Part shown: positions 33,381-45,849 of the stretch, in pieces | Position numbering within the stretch: position 1 is the stretch's first letter | Layout of the letters: each line of letters begins with the position of its first letter | Source: Nissolia schottii | Taxonomy: Eukaryota; Streptophyta; Magnoliopsida; Fabales; Fabaceae | NCBI GenBank assembly: GCA_003254905.1 | Contig: QANU01025522.1 | Span: 1 to 64,000, forward strand | Length of the DNA stretch: 64,000 nucleotides | Reading direction: 5' to 3' | Translations under genes and position numbers: made by a program | Notes under the pieces: model-generated | What the model saw: the letters and a program-made list of their open reading frames with translations, nothing else | Databases searched by the model: none | Told to the model about the DNA's origin: nothing

Positions 33381-34187
33381 NNNNNNNNNNNNNNNNNNNN
33401 NNNNNNNNNNNNNNNNNNNNNNNNNNNNNNNNNNNNNNNNNNNNNNNNNNNNNNNNNNNNNNNNNNNNNNNNNNNNNNNNNNNNNNNNNNNNNNNNNNNN
33501 NNNNNNNNNNNNNNNNNNNNNNNNNNNNNNNNNNNNNNNNNNNNNNNNNNNNNNNNNNNNNNNNNNNNNNNNNNNNNNNNNNNNNNNNNNNNNNNNNNNN
33601 NNNNNNNNNNNNNNNNNNNNNNNNNNNNNNNNNNNNNNNNNNNNNNNNNNNNNNNNNNNNNNNNNNNNNNNNNNNNNNNNNNNNNNNNNNNNNNNNNNNN
33701 NNNNNNNNNNNNNNNNNNNNNNNNNNNNNNNNNNNNNNNNNNNNNNNNNNNNNNNNNNNNNNNNNNNNNNNNNNNNNNNNNNNNNNNNNNNNNNNNNNNN
33801 NNNNNNNNNNNNNNNNNNNNNNNNNNNNNNNNNNNNNNNNNNNNNNNNNNNNNNNNNNNNNNNNNNNNNNNNNNNNNNNNNNNNNNNNNNNNNNNNNNNN
33901 NNNNNNNNNNNNNNNNNNNNNNNNNNNNNNNNNNNNNNNNNNNNNNNNNNNNNNNNNNNNNNNNNNNNNNNNNNNNNNNNNNNNNNNNNNNNNNNNNNNN
34001 NNNNNNNNNNNNNNNNNNNNNNNNNNNNNNNNNNNNNNNNNNNNNNNNNNNNNNNNNNNNNNNNNNNNNNNNNNNNNNNNNNNNNNNNNNNNNNNNNNNN
34101 NNNNNNNNNNNNNNNNNNNNNNNNNNNNNNNNNNNNNNNNNNNNNNNNNNNNNNNNNNNNNNNNNNNNNNNNNNNNNNNNNNNNNNN
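33381..34187. other. Assembly gap (807 Ns)
   Basis: A run of N with no sequence information. It is flanked by CACTACT on the left and an (AT)n run on the right (34188-34208). Reading frames that cross it are meaningless. Confidence 1.
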
Positions 34188-34208
34188 ATATATATATATA
34201 TATATATA

Positions 34209-34689
34209 AAATTAGTTTAATGGTATAACACAGATGCAGATGCCCAAGCAGTGCTGAAGCTTGCCTAACTTGCAGTTGGATAGGGTTTAAACACCATCTC
34301 TCGAGTTTTTGAATTAATTCTCCCAATCTCATTGTGGCGTGCTCAACTGTGTGTGGGTATAAAATATTTATAATAATATCCTAATAATTTTAATGAGATC
34401 AAATTTCTAATTTTTAATACTTTCTAAACTCCTTTTAAAATGTATAGAACTTTTAAGCTATATTCATGCGTCAATATTTACTAATTTGCTAATGATTCCT
34501 ATTATTATAAATTATTTAGTATTTAAAATATTTTTTATTTAATATTTAAAATATTTTTTACTTAGACTAAAAAAACTTTCAGATATAGTTTGGATACGCT
34601 TGGACACGGCTAATCATGAATTTTTTATTTAGACACTGTTGTACATGTGTAATATGTGTGTCGAACAAATGCCTTCATGTGTTAGTGTA
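34209..34689. other. Intergenic DNA, no gene seen
   Basis: AT-rich. TTTAAAATATTTTTTA is repeated near 34,520-34,560. Nothing else was recognised. Confidence 0.4.
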
Positions 34690-34972
34690 TGTGATGTGTT
34701 AGATATGGGACACGACAGTCTTAGGGTTTAGGGCACGCTTTACGGTGCAGTTTAGGGTTTGGGGTTACTATTCACTGCACGCTTTACGCTGCGTTTAGGG
34801 TTACTATTCATAACACATTTGCGTTTTGGCGTCCGGTTCAAATTTTCAAAACAGGGCCCTTTTTTCGGCGCGATTTGGGCCACTGTGAGGGGTCGCGATT
34901 TTACTGTTCACGGATACTGTTCATCGACGGGATTTCACTGTTCATCAGCACTGTTCACGACACTGTTCACAT
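34690..34972 (+). repeat. CTGTTCA-rich and TTTAGGG-containing repeat block
   Basis: At least six copies of CACTGTTCA or ACTGTTCA lie at 34,904-34,972. They are preceded at 34,720-34,805 by scattered TTTAGGG/TTTAGGGTT units and CACGCTTTACG(G/C)TGC repeated twice. The block looks like LTR or satellite debris. Confidence 0.55.
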
Positions 34973-35176
34973 TTTCGTCACTAAAGTTGACCGTTTTTAT
35001 CAATTTCTCCCCAAATTTTTAAAATCATCAAAATTGTCTTCAAATTTAGTTTTGTGGAGACTTAACTCTAGGGACGAACTTGATGGACGTTAAGCAACTT
35101 CGAGAACAATTTTAATGATTTTAAAATTTTGGGGACGAAATTAATAGAAGCTGTGAAATTCAGAGACGAAAATGAT
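34969..35176. mobile_element. Small inverted-repeat (foldback/MITE-like) element
   Basis: The left arm (about 34,969-35,038) and right arm (about 35,104-35,176) are complementary over about 70 bp. The inner 30 bp are nearly perfect (CCCCAAATTTTTAAAATCAT at the left against ATGATTTTAAAATTTTGGGG at the right). The central loop is about 65 bp. No clear target duplication was found. Confidence 0.6.
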
Positions 35177-37990
35177 GATTTATTCCAAAAATAACTACAA
35201 ATATATCAAGTTCATCAAATACCAATCCAATTTTTGAAATAAATGTTGTACTAACCAGGTCAAGAAGCGCCTATATATTTGTTTATCATCCGAGGGTAAA
35301 ACTGACTACTTGTAATTCTGGTATAGCTTTCCAAACTCCAAAAGTGTCTCTTGTTAGAGAGGTTGATCGTAGTACAAATCACAAAGAAATAGATAACCAA
35401 GATAAATTCTCCTTGTCTTTCTACGAGAGTTCTTATATCTATAAATTTTGGGTATTTTACTATCACACATTGTGATTAACTTGATCACTTGTTTATTGTT
35501 TTTTTTTTCTTCTTGTTATGCAGTTTCTTTTTATGGTTTGTGCCATGAATTTTATCATATTCCTACGTGTTTTTTTTTATAGATCAACTCCCACATTCCT
35601 ACTTTGAGTTGTGAATATTTTTATTTTTTGGCGCATGGAATATTGTTTCACATTATCCTTTTGGTTTAGGCCTTTCGAGTTCAAGTGTTACTACTCAAAT
35701 TCAATTTAGTACTTTGGGGCCCCACTTATGCAGGCCGAAGAGAACGGTGTCGGTAAAGGCTTGGACACAAGGGGTTAACAGGGTGGCCTTGTAACACCAC
35801 ACCAAGGGGTTCCATCCCCAAAAATAAGGGAATTAAATAATGAGTTCTGCTACACGTACATCCTAAACCATACACCATACATACACTTCGTATTTATATA
35901 CATAAAGTTTGTGTTTTAACACATGTAATATTTGTGCACTTAATTAAGTATAATTGGGAGTATCATTTACAAGTTTGTAATATTTGTGCACTCGTGATAA
36001 TAAAGTTTGTGCATTATTAGTGGTGTATGTATGGGTGTATGAAATTAGGTGTACATGTATCATTTTTGTTAAATAATTACTCTACTCTATTGTTTGAATA
36101 TTTTCGTAATGGAGTAACATGAACTGATTTGCCATAATTATAAATTTTTATTTTTATAAACCTCTGTAAAATTTGACATATCTTCGAATTGAAATTTACT
36201 AACATCTCATTTAGCCCTCTTATTCACCGTTAATCTTCGTGTAACATCTAATTAGGATCATAATGACTGCCAATAATTTAATAATCATTATTAGTCATTA
36301 ATCAAAATATTATAATAACTTCCAAGTATTTAATATTATTTTTAATAACTTCTCAATCTTCTTCACTTTCATTCCGCTCTAAAAAGTTATTGACACTCAC
36401 TAACTAAGAAAGGGAAGGGAAAGTTCATTCTAATCTAAACCTAAATGAGATAACAACGTTAACAACTACTTTATCAATTTAGAAAATATTTTAAATCAGG
36501 ATTTTATCTGCTTATTTGTGAAAATTACACGGGGAGCATTATTAAGCAATAAATATGCCACCAATAGTAATGACTTTTAAGAAAAGATATATTTTGGATA
36601 AATAAATGTGATTAGATGCAAGACTAATGTTTGAATTCTTAACTTTAAGTCTATTAATTCTCTTAATCATCTTTAATCATACACTTGTCAAAATTTCATT
36701 GATTTTTATTTGAAATTTTGATTATTATATGGTTAAAAATAGTTTGGAGGATTAATAGGTCTAAAATTACGACTCTTAAACTCCACTATTGGATACATAA
36801 ATGCTCTTACTCGTGCTCCATGCAAAACATCAAACCTCAATCACACTCAGCATGGCTAATTTAAACTGCGAAAACTTTAAACAATTTGGTATTTTAGCCC
36901 CAAAATTTTCCAACCACGAACATGTCAAATACATCTTGGTATGAGGATGAAACTTTTCTAAGGTAGAGAGACATACATGAAAAGAGTTGCATGAACTGAG
37001 AGGGAGCGAGAAAATTCGTACCTGGTAGAAGAAATGAGATATGAGCATGAAAATGCTCGTGACAAGTGAAAGAAAAAGAAATCCTACAAAATAATTGGAT
37101 GGATAAATACATAATTATCTATTTTAATTGTTTTTATTATTAGACTTAAATTAGGTTCTATCCCTAAACCCCTAAATGGTTTAGGGTGGAGTCACTTCCT
37201 GGCGACATATAAATTGTTGGAAAAAAAAATCACTCTATCTCAACAACAATAGAATATTGTTGATTTAATTGCTAGGTCTAGTATCTACAGCAACAACAAC
37301 AATATAAATTGTGGGTAGACATACTATATATGGCAACAACTTTTTCAATTTCGCTAGTACAAGTGATAACTATGCCAACAATATTTATAGTCATTGCGAG
37401 GTCGCCGGCGGCGGCAAACCTAACCCCCCTCTCAGATGGTCTACTCTTTGTTCACTCTCTCTCGGCCTTTCTCTCTCAGCTCACTCTCTCTTTGTTTCTT
37501 TCCCTATCTCTCTCACTAAACACGTGTCGCATGTCTATTGGACAGTCTCATTTGCTAAAGTGGGGTAAACATGTCGACAATATTACTTTGCGACCAATGG
37601 ATCACAAGGTGAATCTAGACTGTCACGAGGGTGAAAAGTCATCTAAAAATGATAATCGCACTACAGTAGCAAGAGTTCTATACGAATAGGATTGTGACAT
37701 GGTTTAAAACTTGACAATAAAAGTATGATACGATTCAAAAATAGTCTTTTGGGAGGGAAGGGTTATCAACAGATATCTCTCATAAAGAAGGTAACTTCCC
37801 ATCTGACGTGGTACATGAAGGGTAATAACTACCCATCTTCAGAACTTGAAACGCATACGACGGACATGTGACTAGAAAACCGTTGCACGTACGTGTCATG
37901 CATACTGGCTTAATTGGCTTGGATTTTTCGGACCACAATAGGCCGAGTGGTAACCGTCGCCAGAGCAAGAAAATAACGTTTAGAGGCCCT
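35177..37990. other. AT-rich intergenic DNA, no gene seen
   Basis: Contains repeats of the TTTGTGCA type at 35,895-36,030, shared with 27,345-27,690. A short GC-richer stretch at 37,395-37,520 is pyrimidine-rich (CTCTCTC) with overlapping short frames but no conserved protein. The last part is the promoter region of the small gene at 38425. Confidence 0.4.
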
Positions 37991-37995
37991 GAAAT

Positions 37996-38003
37996 TATAT
38001 AAA
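37996..38003 (+). promoter_or_regulatory. TATA box, probable promoter of the small gene at 38425
   Basis: TATATAAA followed about 30 bp later by a unique-looking leader. The ATG is about 420 bp downstream, so a 5' UTR intron would be needed. A plausible acceptor (TTTTCAATCAG) lies just before the ATG. Confidence 0.35.
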
Positions 38004-38424
38004 TAAAGGGCTCCGGGAATGAATTGGTGGTGGTTCATTAATTACCAAATACTCACATAAGTCCCCAATTGGCAACGGCGGTACGTGGAAAATCAATGTA
38101 TGTCACCTCCCCTTACTTTCCTGCATTTTACTTCTTGCTTCAGTAGGAGTAGTTCTTAGTTCCTAATTCTTTACTGCCTTTTCTTTTATCATTGCAAGTT
38201 TAATCCTTTGATTTCGCAAGGATATTGTATTGTAGAGTCACTTTTTGGTGATCATCAATAAAATATTACAATTTCACTTCCTCACTTCTTGCATTCTAAA
38301 TTCGTGCTCCTGTTCTTTACCTAGAACTCATAATTGCTTGTCCCGTCTTTAAATAATCTTTTGCTTTTGTGCCAAGTAATTAATTCCCCGTTGTGTAAAA
38401 TAGAACCCCGATTTTCAATCAGCC

Positions 38425-38803
38425 ATGGAAACGCAATCATATTATTCTCGTGGTCTTGGAGGTGGAGTTAGACCACAGAAGGAAAGATTGGATACTCGCT
38501 TTCTAGAACAGTTTCAAGAAGAACGTGTTGAGCGTGAAAGATTAGAAACCAGAGTGAAGGAGTTTGAGGCTCATCTCAAAGCAGAGCGTAAACAAAGAGA
38601 AGAAATGATGCAAAAGATTGAGAGGGAATTCAATGAAAGGGTTAACGCACAGATTGAACAAAAATTTGCTACAATGTTTCTAAAGTTCCAAGCTTCTTCA
38701 GTAAGTATGAATCTGGTTGACATATAAAATGAATTTGATTAGCTCTTTATATGAGTAACTAAACACTTACTTTTGTACTCAATGATCGCAGGTGGGCAAG
38801 TGA
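38425..38803 (+). CDS. Small two-exon coiled-coil protein, unidentified
   Basis: Exon 1 is 38425-38700 (92 codons, phase 0), with donor GTAAGT and acceptor TCGCAG. Exon 2 is 38792-38803 and adds VGK and a stop, giving about 95 residues. The protein starts METQSYYSRG and is then almost entirely charged heptad-type sequence (ERVERERLETRVKEFEAHLK, then KIEREFNERVNAQIEQKF), predicted as one long coiled coil. Such tails occur at the C-terminus of CACTA-linked plant transposase-domain (Transposase_24-like) proteins, so this may be the 3' remnant of such a gene. It could also be a small independent gene. The ATG follows a splice-acceptor-like CAATCAG and a TATA box lies at 37996. Confidence 0.5.
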
Positions 38804-39274
38804 TGATGCATGGTAAATGCATTGAGCAAATGCCTAAGACTGCATTTTGCAAAAGACAAGTTCCACAAGATTTTAAGTTTTACCAATCCAAACAAGGTTC
38901 CAACTAACATGGTGTGGGTACCTGTAGGGACCAAATTGGTCACTCCTTAAAAAATTTAAAAAATTGAATGAAGTTACACTTTTATCCTTTTGATTTTTAT
39001 TTTTATATTTTCCTCTCCCTTTCTCATCCTCAATTCTCTCTCACGCCATTTACCAAGATCCCACCGCACACCCCCTTCCTTACCGTTGTTGGTGCCATGA
39101 CCATCGGCGCCATCGCAAGATGGCCCTTCCTCCACTGCCGACAACCCCTCCGCAGAAGGGAGAGACAAACGCCGCAAAAGGAAAAAAAGGAAAAGAAGAA
39201 GCGACGACAGCAAATCGGTGTCGCAGAGAGTGCGTGTGAGTGCATGTTGACTGATGCAGAGATGCCCCACTGCC

Positions 39275-39276
<2 letters not shown>

Positions 39277-39321
<45 letters not shown>
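39277..39321. repeat. (TA)n(TG)n compound microsatellite
   Basis: About 13 TA units run directly into about 9 TG units. Confidence 0.9.
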
Positions 39322-39575
39322 CCGTTAGAACTAAAATAAAATAATATAATATCTTTATTATATCATAAATTAATTTAGATTTAATTATCTGTAGATCTAA
39401 TTTGATTTAGAATTAGTTTCGTTGATTCTGTTGTGGATCTATAAATTGACATTACTTTATTATATCTATTGCACAATTCTCATAATACAATTCTGTTATT
39501 TCTTGTTCTTTATATTTTTTCTGTAGTGTTTGTTGTGTTCCTTTGTTAGTTTTATTAAGATGTTTAACAATATAN

Positions 39576-39608
<33 letters not shown>
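39576..39608. repeat. (TA)n microsatellite with one N
   Basis: A TA run beginning at a single undetermined base at about 39576. Confidence 0.85.
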
Positions 39609-39611
<3 letters not shown>

Positions 39612-42600
39612 TTGACAAAAATCTTAAAACATTGGATTTATGTCTCTTTTTAAATATATATTTTTGATTTAGTACAAATTTAATTGACATGGAGTTCCAT
39701 TCTAGTGAACTTTGTTTAGTGTCAGTGACTTTATCTTTTATGGGCATCGTCATCTAAATGTGCCTCTTCTATCTGCATTTGGTTTGATTAATAAAATCCA
39801 TGAAGTATTTGGGAAAAAAAATTGACGTGAGACTCTTTATATCTCGAAACCCAACAATAACTCTCAACAAACCCCACGTTGTCTTGGGTAGTGTATGTTC
39901 TGAGAGTAAGAAAGTTACAAATTTCCCGTTACAGTATTCTGGTTATGTAAACAGAGGTACCTTATTATGGTTATGTAAACATGGGTAACTTATAATAAGG
40001 ACTAAATTATTTATCTTAATACGGAGGCTATTTTCTGTTCATAACTTTAGTCGTATTATCAAGTTTCACGTTATTTAGGTATAAGGTCTAAATAATTTTT
40101 ATTATATCAAAATAAGTTTTCTTATCTTAAGTTAACTTTTAGAGTCAAGTTAGCTAAAATGAATGGACTACCTGTAGATGATCACTCCTACAAACTTCAC
40201 ACACCAAAAATATCAAATCTCACATTATTTAGAGATAAGATTTAAATAATTTTTATAATATCAAGACGACCTTTCTTCTTCTTTAACTAACTTTTGAGAT
40301 TCAATTAAGATACTCGTTATCACCTTAATTAGTTGGGGCTGCAGTGGATCGAGATTCTTGTTCTTATCTTTCTTTCCACATCTAATCATAATTTTGGGGT
40401 CTCTGGCTTTGGGGCACTGCATGCGCCTCTGCTTGCTTATTCATAGAATCAGTTTGACTTCCTCTCAAGTTTAGGATACGAGGGTTTGCACTACGCACTC
40501 CAATCAGTTAGTTTTTTTAAAATGTAGTTGTATACTCGTATGTACATAAAGCTAGTGGCACTAGTTATGGACGACTCCCTAAATCATAACGAGTGTATGT
40601 TACACGTGAGGATTAGGCTTTATGAGTCAAATTGACTTGCACCTTTATGCATAAAATATTAATAAAATATTAATAGAGAAGGAATAATAAAGAGTTTAAT
40701 TTTGATGTACTCTCATTAAAAAATAATGTATCATTTAATCATATATTGTTATATGTACATGAGACTTTTGAGTTAATGATCATAAAAGTCATTTTTGTTA
40801 ATGAGTCAAAACATAACTTCGCAATTGAACTCAATCACAAATTTGATCCTGCTTTATGCCCCAGGAGTTAATGTTACTAATTTAAACTACTTTTTAAGCC
40901 GCCATTACTTCAAACAATATTGTAATGAGGTCATTTCACTATGCTTGCTTGTACCACTTGAAAATTAATCACTATGCTTGCTTGCCCCACTTGAAAATTA
41001 ACACTTAGATGTTCACTAGTGTGAATATAATCTTTATTGCTGTGCCACTTTCTCCTGGAATGCTTACTGGCGTGTTGATTTGATATACTCAATTTTGGGC
41101 CTGCAAGATGTAGTAGAACTTAGTGGTGGAGTTAGCTTCCACACACACATAGTTTGTGACGACCCATTATTGTATTATTATTATTATTATGAAAGGATAG
41201 ATAATTTCCGCTAGTGGAGACGTTGCCAAAAATGGGTTTGACTCAGTGCAGTTCTAATTAATAAGCCTCATCTTCTTGTGATTCATTGGTAAAATCCATT
41301 ATTTTGATTAGTCTTCTCTGTTTCATGGTATGGCAGACTCAATCAAAACTGGAACATTCAAATCTGGCGATGATAGTGGAACATCATTGTTTCCATCATG
41401 TATGTTCATGAATGAAAAAACAAAAGCATGTGAAGGTAACATTTTTGAACGGTTGACAATGCCGTTGACAATGCCAACATGTTTGACCAACACCCTATGC
41501 ACATGGTTGTTGATTTCTGATACTGTGGCCTTAACAGTTCTTTAAATTTTTCTGTAAGAAGTTGTATGATTCATTGATTTTAAAAGTTATAACTTGCGAT
41601 ATTCGTTACAACAATGTTTAAACGGGACAAGAATTTTTGCGGAAACTGATTACATGTCGTGAGGAGTTGAGTAGTGCTCTATGTTATCTTAACAAATCTT
41701 TTAGTAATCAAATTGTTGAAGTAACCAACTTGCAAGAAGTTTAGAGATTTGTGGATAATTTAAGCTTATAATACGCCTTTTTACAAATATTGCATTGAAA
41801 AATATTAATTTATCACATTAGATCATATGACACACTAATATGTTATATTAAATTATGAAATGATGACAAAATTCAATGAATTTAATTTTAAAAAATTGTC
41901 AAAAATATAAAAAATATTAGTAAGAAAAAACATTTACCCTATAAAGCATGTGAAAAACCACCTAATTAAAAACTCTGCCAACAGCAAAATATGTGACATG
42001 AACGTATAGTTGCTCTGCGTGTGATGAAAGCAAAGCATTAAATTCTCCGTCCACAGATAACTGGCACTCTTACTTGCAGCACTAAGCTTTCATAGTATGA
42101 TCAAACATAGTGTGAAAAGAGTGACAGTTGCACTAAAAACCACAGTAGATATCCTCTGGTGGTACTGGCAATTAACCTTCAAATTTTACAGAGTAGTAAC
42201 ATTCTTGTGTCTTTTTCTCATAGTCCTTGAAGTAACTCAAGTCACTAAGTAAGTACATAAATCCTAGTGGAAAATTGGTAATCCAGAAACAAGAACACCA
42301 TGCAACTTCATGTTCATTAATCTTGGTATTGCATTCAGCTTCAGGTTATAGTGATGAATTGATGAGGCTTGGCGCTCTAGTTGTAGGTTAGTTTTTCGCA
42401 TGTCCAAATTCCTCATTCAAATTGTATTGGAACGAGCCATATCCCAATTCATGTTTCCCAAATTAACTAGTAATCTTTTAAAAATACTTGATAGCTCAAA
42501 TAATTTGTCGTGAAAGGATTGTGTGAACAATGGAGAATAGTTTTTTTTTTTTTTTTGTGGTTTTGAAATTATTCAATTTTTGTCTCTCTTCCTTAGTATC

Positions 42601-43106
42601 CACTACTATCCTTGAATATTGGTCATATATTGCCGTTGCACTAAGAACCATAGCTCATTTATTTTAATTTTCTTCTCAACGGTGTCACTGACATGACATG
42701 AGTACTATTGAAATTGATGCACCAGAATTTGCCATGGAAACACATGGTCAAAAGCATTTTATTAGATCAATTTGCATTTGCTCTAAGATGCAAAATCTTG
42801 GTTACATAGTTACTATACTACCAAACAACAGAAGTCTCTTGAAATCACAATTTTATACTTTGGTTACACTGCACCCTACATTGACTCTGTAGCTTTCTCT
42901 GAAACAAATTAGCAACTTCGTTGACGATGTCGTTTATTGTATAGTACTACGTATGTAAGCCTTGACATTTGAACTCTGAATGTCGTCATATCCTGCATGA
43001 ACAGCAATGAAATTAACTAATTTGATAAAATTGATGAAATCACGAAAACATTGGTGAAAGGATATGATAACATTTTTGTTAATAGAAATCAAATATAATC
43101 TGAAAC

Positions 43107-43982
43107 TTACTGGGCATATTCGATGTTGATTTTGGCGTTGGGGAAGCGCGAGATGGTTGCAAAGGCATCAGTTGACATTTGCAATGTGGAGGGGCAGGGC
43201 GACGCTTTACATAAATCAACAACTTTGACATCTATGCTGCCACCTTTGCATGGCCTATTGTTCCCACTCACACACCTGATCTTGTAACGCCTTCCGCACG
43301 CTGCGCCGTTGTCCCACAGCCCTTCGTTCACCGCCACGAACAGATTCCCCGGCGGAAACTGCTGCTTCCTATTCCCATCACAAGCAGTGGCTGCATAAAG
43401 GTGCCAACAAATTTCAAAAAAAATTAAGGTTAACACAAATTAATACTACATTAATATTTTATTTCATGTTGACAGATTTTTTTTTATAGATAAAACGCTT
43501 AAACCAATCCAAAGAAAGGGCAAGAAAAAAAATACAGAGAAACAAATCAAATTGTTCACAAGAAAATAATGTAGAAGCAAAACAATAAAGCAAAAAGTGA
43601 GCAACCCATAGATATTAACCTTAATCCCTTTGACATTGCCATCAAAATAAAAATCAGAGAAACATAAAAAAAAAAAAAAGCAATATCACAAACACATGTC
43701 GAAAGAGAGAATAATCAACCTAGTATTTGATGTTGACAGGAGAAAATTTACAACCCTAAAAAAATTAAAAATTTGATAATCAAATTGAAATAGAGATTGT
43801 AATTACTAGTATTGTATATATATTATTGGTGTACATCTAGATATTACAGCAATTAAGAAGCGAATTGTGTTCTCACGTATGTATGGGGGTCCATAAGAAG
43901 TGGCGGTACCAACATCTCCAAGAACTATGCTCACTTGTATGAGAAATAGGGTTGAAAAGATTGCAAAGGGAAAGAGCCTCAT
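43107..43982 (-). CDS. EG45-like domain protein (plant natriuretic peptide type), secreted
   Basis: There are two exons on the minus strand: 43982-43877 and 43390-43107. They are joined across a GTGAGA/CAG intron of 486 bp, giving 129 residues, close to the usual size of about 130. Residues 1-22 (MRLFPFAIFSTLFLIQVSIV) form a signal peptide, so the protein is extracellular. The mature part begins DVGTATSYGPPYIPTACDGN and has the double-psi beta-barrel cysteine pattern of expansin-related PNP/EG45 proteins: NEGLWDNGAACGRRYKIRC, NNRPCKGGSIDVKVVDLC, PCPSTLQMS. It ends FPNAKINIEYAQ. Family members act in the apoplast in ion and water balance, and some are stress- or pathogen-induced. They lack the second expansin domain, as here. 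I chose the ATG at 43982 because it starts the signal peptide and follows a TATA box by 73 bp. No defect is seen. Confidence 0.92.
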
Positions 43983-44054
43983 GATGATGATTCTGGCAAA
44001 GGAAACCCTAATTCGATTTTGCTTGATGGTAATGTGTGTCCCAAGAGTTCTCAA

Positions 44055-44062
44055 TTTATATA
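44055..44062 (-). promoter_or_regulatory. TATA box of the EG45-like gene
   Basis: On the minus strand the sequence is TATATAAA, 73 bp upstream of the ATG at 43982. Confidence 0.65.
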
Positions 44063-44369
44063 GCCTTCAAGGCTGCTTTGCCATCTAACTAACTTTTCAT
44101 ATTTATCCCAATGGGCTAGCATTAGAACAAAAATTAATCATTACTTCTACGAATATAAATTAATCGCGTGACACTATCGTTCAGATTAATTTAAAACTAT
44201 AGAATTTGAGCTTTATGGGATTTTTGTGGCCAAGAGCTTTCCCATTTCATTGTGTTAAATGATAAACTGCATAAGGGATAACGACAAGCCATTAAAATAC
44301 AAAATGACAGTTTGTGTGAATGCAAAATAAGACGGAAAAAACACGTCATTGTATTTGTATTATCCGTTA

Positions 44370-44560
44370 TTTATTAATTATATAAGTTATTATTCATTAT
44401 TTATTACATTAATTATGTAAGTTTTATAAAAAAAAATTATGTAAGTTATTTATTTACCAAAAAGAAAATATGTAAGTTATTATTCATTATATATATTACA
44501 TTAATTATATAAGTTATTATTCATTATTTATTCCATTAGTTATATACTATAAGTTTATAT
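44370..44560. repeat. Degenerate tandem repeat of TATGTAAGTTATTATTCATT
   Basis: Four to five imperfect units of TAAGTTATTATTCATTATTT followed by ATTACATTAAT repeat with a period of roughly 45-55 bp. The block is AT-only and non-coding. Confidence 0.65.
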
Positions 44561-45377
44561 TACGTATATTAGTGATGTCATTGTCATAAATCAACCCTCC
44601 CAACCGATTAAGTTGTTAAGTATGTTGGATTTAAAGGTACTCTTTAAGCTAACTTTGCTGTGAGCTCCTTTATAACCGTTGAGGTCAACGTTATTGATAA
44701 GTTACCTTACCTTTTAACACTTGACCCAAGTTAAGACAAAGCATGCTTAATTTGGTCTATCTCTTCTTCTTTCCTCTTCTAAAACCGTGCTGTTATCGAG
44801 GTCAGCCCCACGATCTCCACCACTAATTTGAGATCCGAGATCTAGTTGCTCTCTTTGTTAAAGATTACATGTGGACGAGTTTTTGAGGAGATCCATATAT
44901 AATATAAAAAGAAATCCCGTCGAGGCATTTTCACCGAGCAATGACTCTGAGTATAGTGGAGATAAACTCTTAAGGATAGAGTACTTGCATGATTTGTGAT
45001 ATCATCGTTAAATCTCATTTTTGTTTTTTCACTGTTTCTAATTTTAGGGTTTGTGTTTTTCCCTAATCCAATTTTTGGTTTCCCATTTTACCTTTTGCCA
45101 ATTAATTAAAATACTCCATCATCCACGCGATTTTCACAACAAAGTAAATACATACATGAATTATTTTGTATATCTAACATGCGTCTCAAACAAGTGTAAG
45201 TTGTAGTATAACCTATTTAATTATAAAAAACTAATTTTGTATTATGAATTGTTTGTCTCAAGAACTTAAATTGATAGGAGGTAGAAGCACATGAATGATT
45301 TTTATATGTTATAGCTTATTAATAAATATTAAATGATATAATCCTTTTACTAGAATAATATCTAAAAAGTTGTTGTG
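44561..45377. other. Intergenic DNA, no gene seen
   Basis: Mixed to AT-rich sequence without open frames of note or element ends. Confidence 0.4.
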
Positions 45378-45385
45378 AATGGGAT

Positions 45386-45849
45386 TAGGGTTACACATGG
45401 GTTCGGTAGACCCGACTACCCGAGAAATCTGACCTAATCCAGTTATATATTTTTGGGTCAGGTAGTCAGGTTAATTTGGGTAAAATCTAATCAAATCAAC
45501 CTCTAATTTGATCAGGTTGCGGATTTTAAAAATGAACCCGATTAAGTTTTTTATTTTATTTTATTTTATACATTAAAGTAAGAGAAAAATACACACTATA
45601 AAAGACTTAATTTTGTTTTACCTTTTCATTTAAACACACAATTTTTTTTCTATTTGTTAATTTTCATTTTTTATTTTTAAAAATACAAAATAAATAGATA
45701 ATCTGAGTATTCGAACTAATCCGTTTATAGTTAGGTCGGGTCAAATTTGACCAAATAAAATTACATAACTGACCCAACCCATAAAATTTTGATTGAGTGG
45801 TTTCTTTTCTTTTTTTTTCCCCCCAAAACCTGACTGGTGTCCACCGCTA
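45386..45849. mobile_element. Non-autonomous hAT-like element (MITE), perfect 8-bp target duplication
   Basis: It is flanked by identical AATGGGAT (45378-45385 and 45850-45857), the 8-bp duplication of hAT elements. The left end TAGGGTTACACATGG pairs imperfectly with the inverted right end TAGCGGTGGACACCAG. Length is 464 bp with no coding capacity. The perfect duplication suggests a fairly recent insertion, although the ends themselves have diverged. Confidence 0.8.

Larger units (their letters stand above)
38804..43106. other. Intergenic DNA, no supported gene
   Basis: AT-rich. A C-rich stretch at 39,050-39,160 has a short frame in each strand without family features. A TGTGACGACCC phrase at 41,156 resembles an LTR start, but no partner was found. 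Frames at 41330-41545 and 42698-42892 are short, unspliced and unrecognised. The 3' UTR of the EG45-like gene lies at the right end. Confidence 0.4.

Noticed and set aside
33325-34332. Long open frames across the gap
   Set aside because: They consist almost wholly of undetermined bases.
34720-34805. Interstitial telomere repeats (TTTAGGG)
   Set aside because: There are only scattered single or double units, not a true array. They are best read as part of the surrounding repeat block.
37309-37689. Overlapping frames of 85 and 126 codons
   Set aside because: They depend on a CTCTCTC-rich tract, and neither frame resembles a protein family.
41156-41170. TGTGACGACCC as the start of another LTR
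   Set aside because: No polypurine tract before it and no matching LTR end or primer site in the next several kb.
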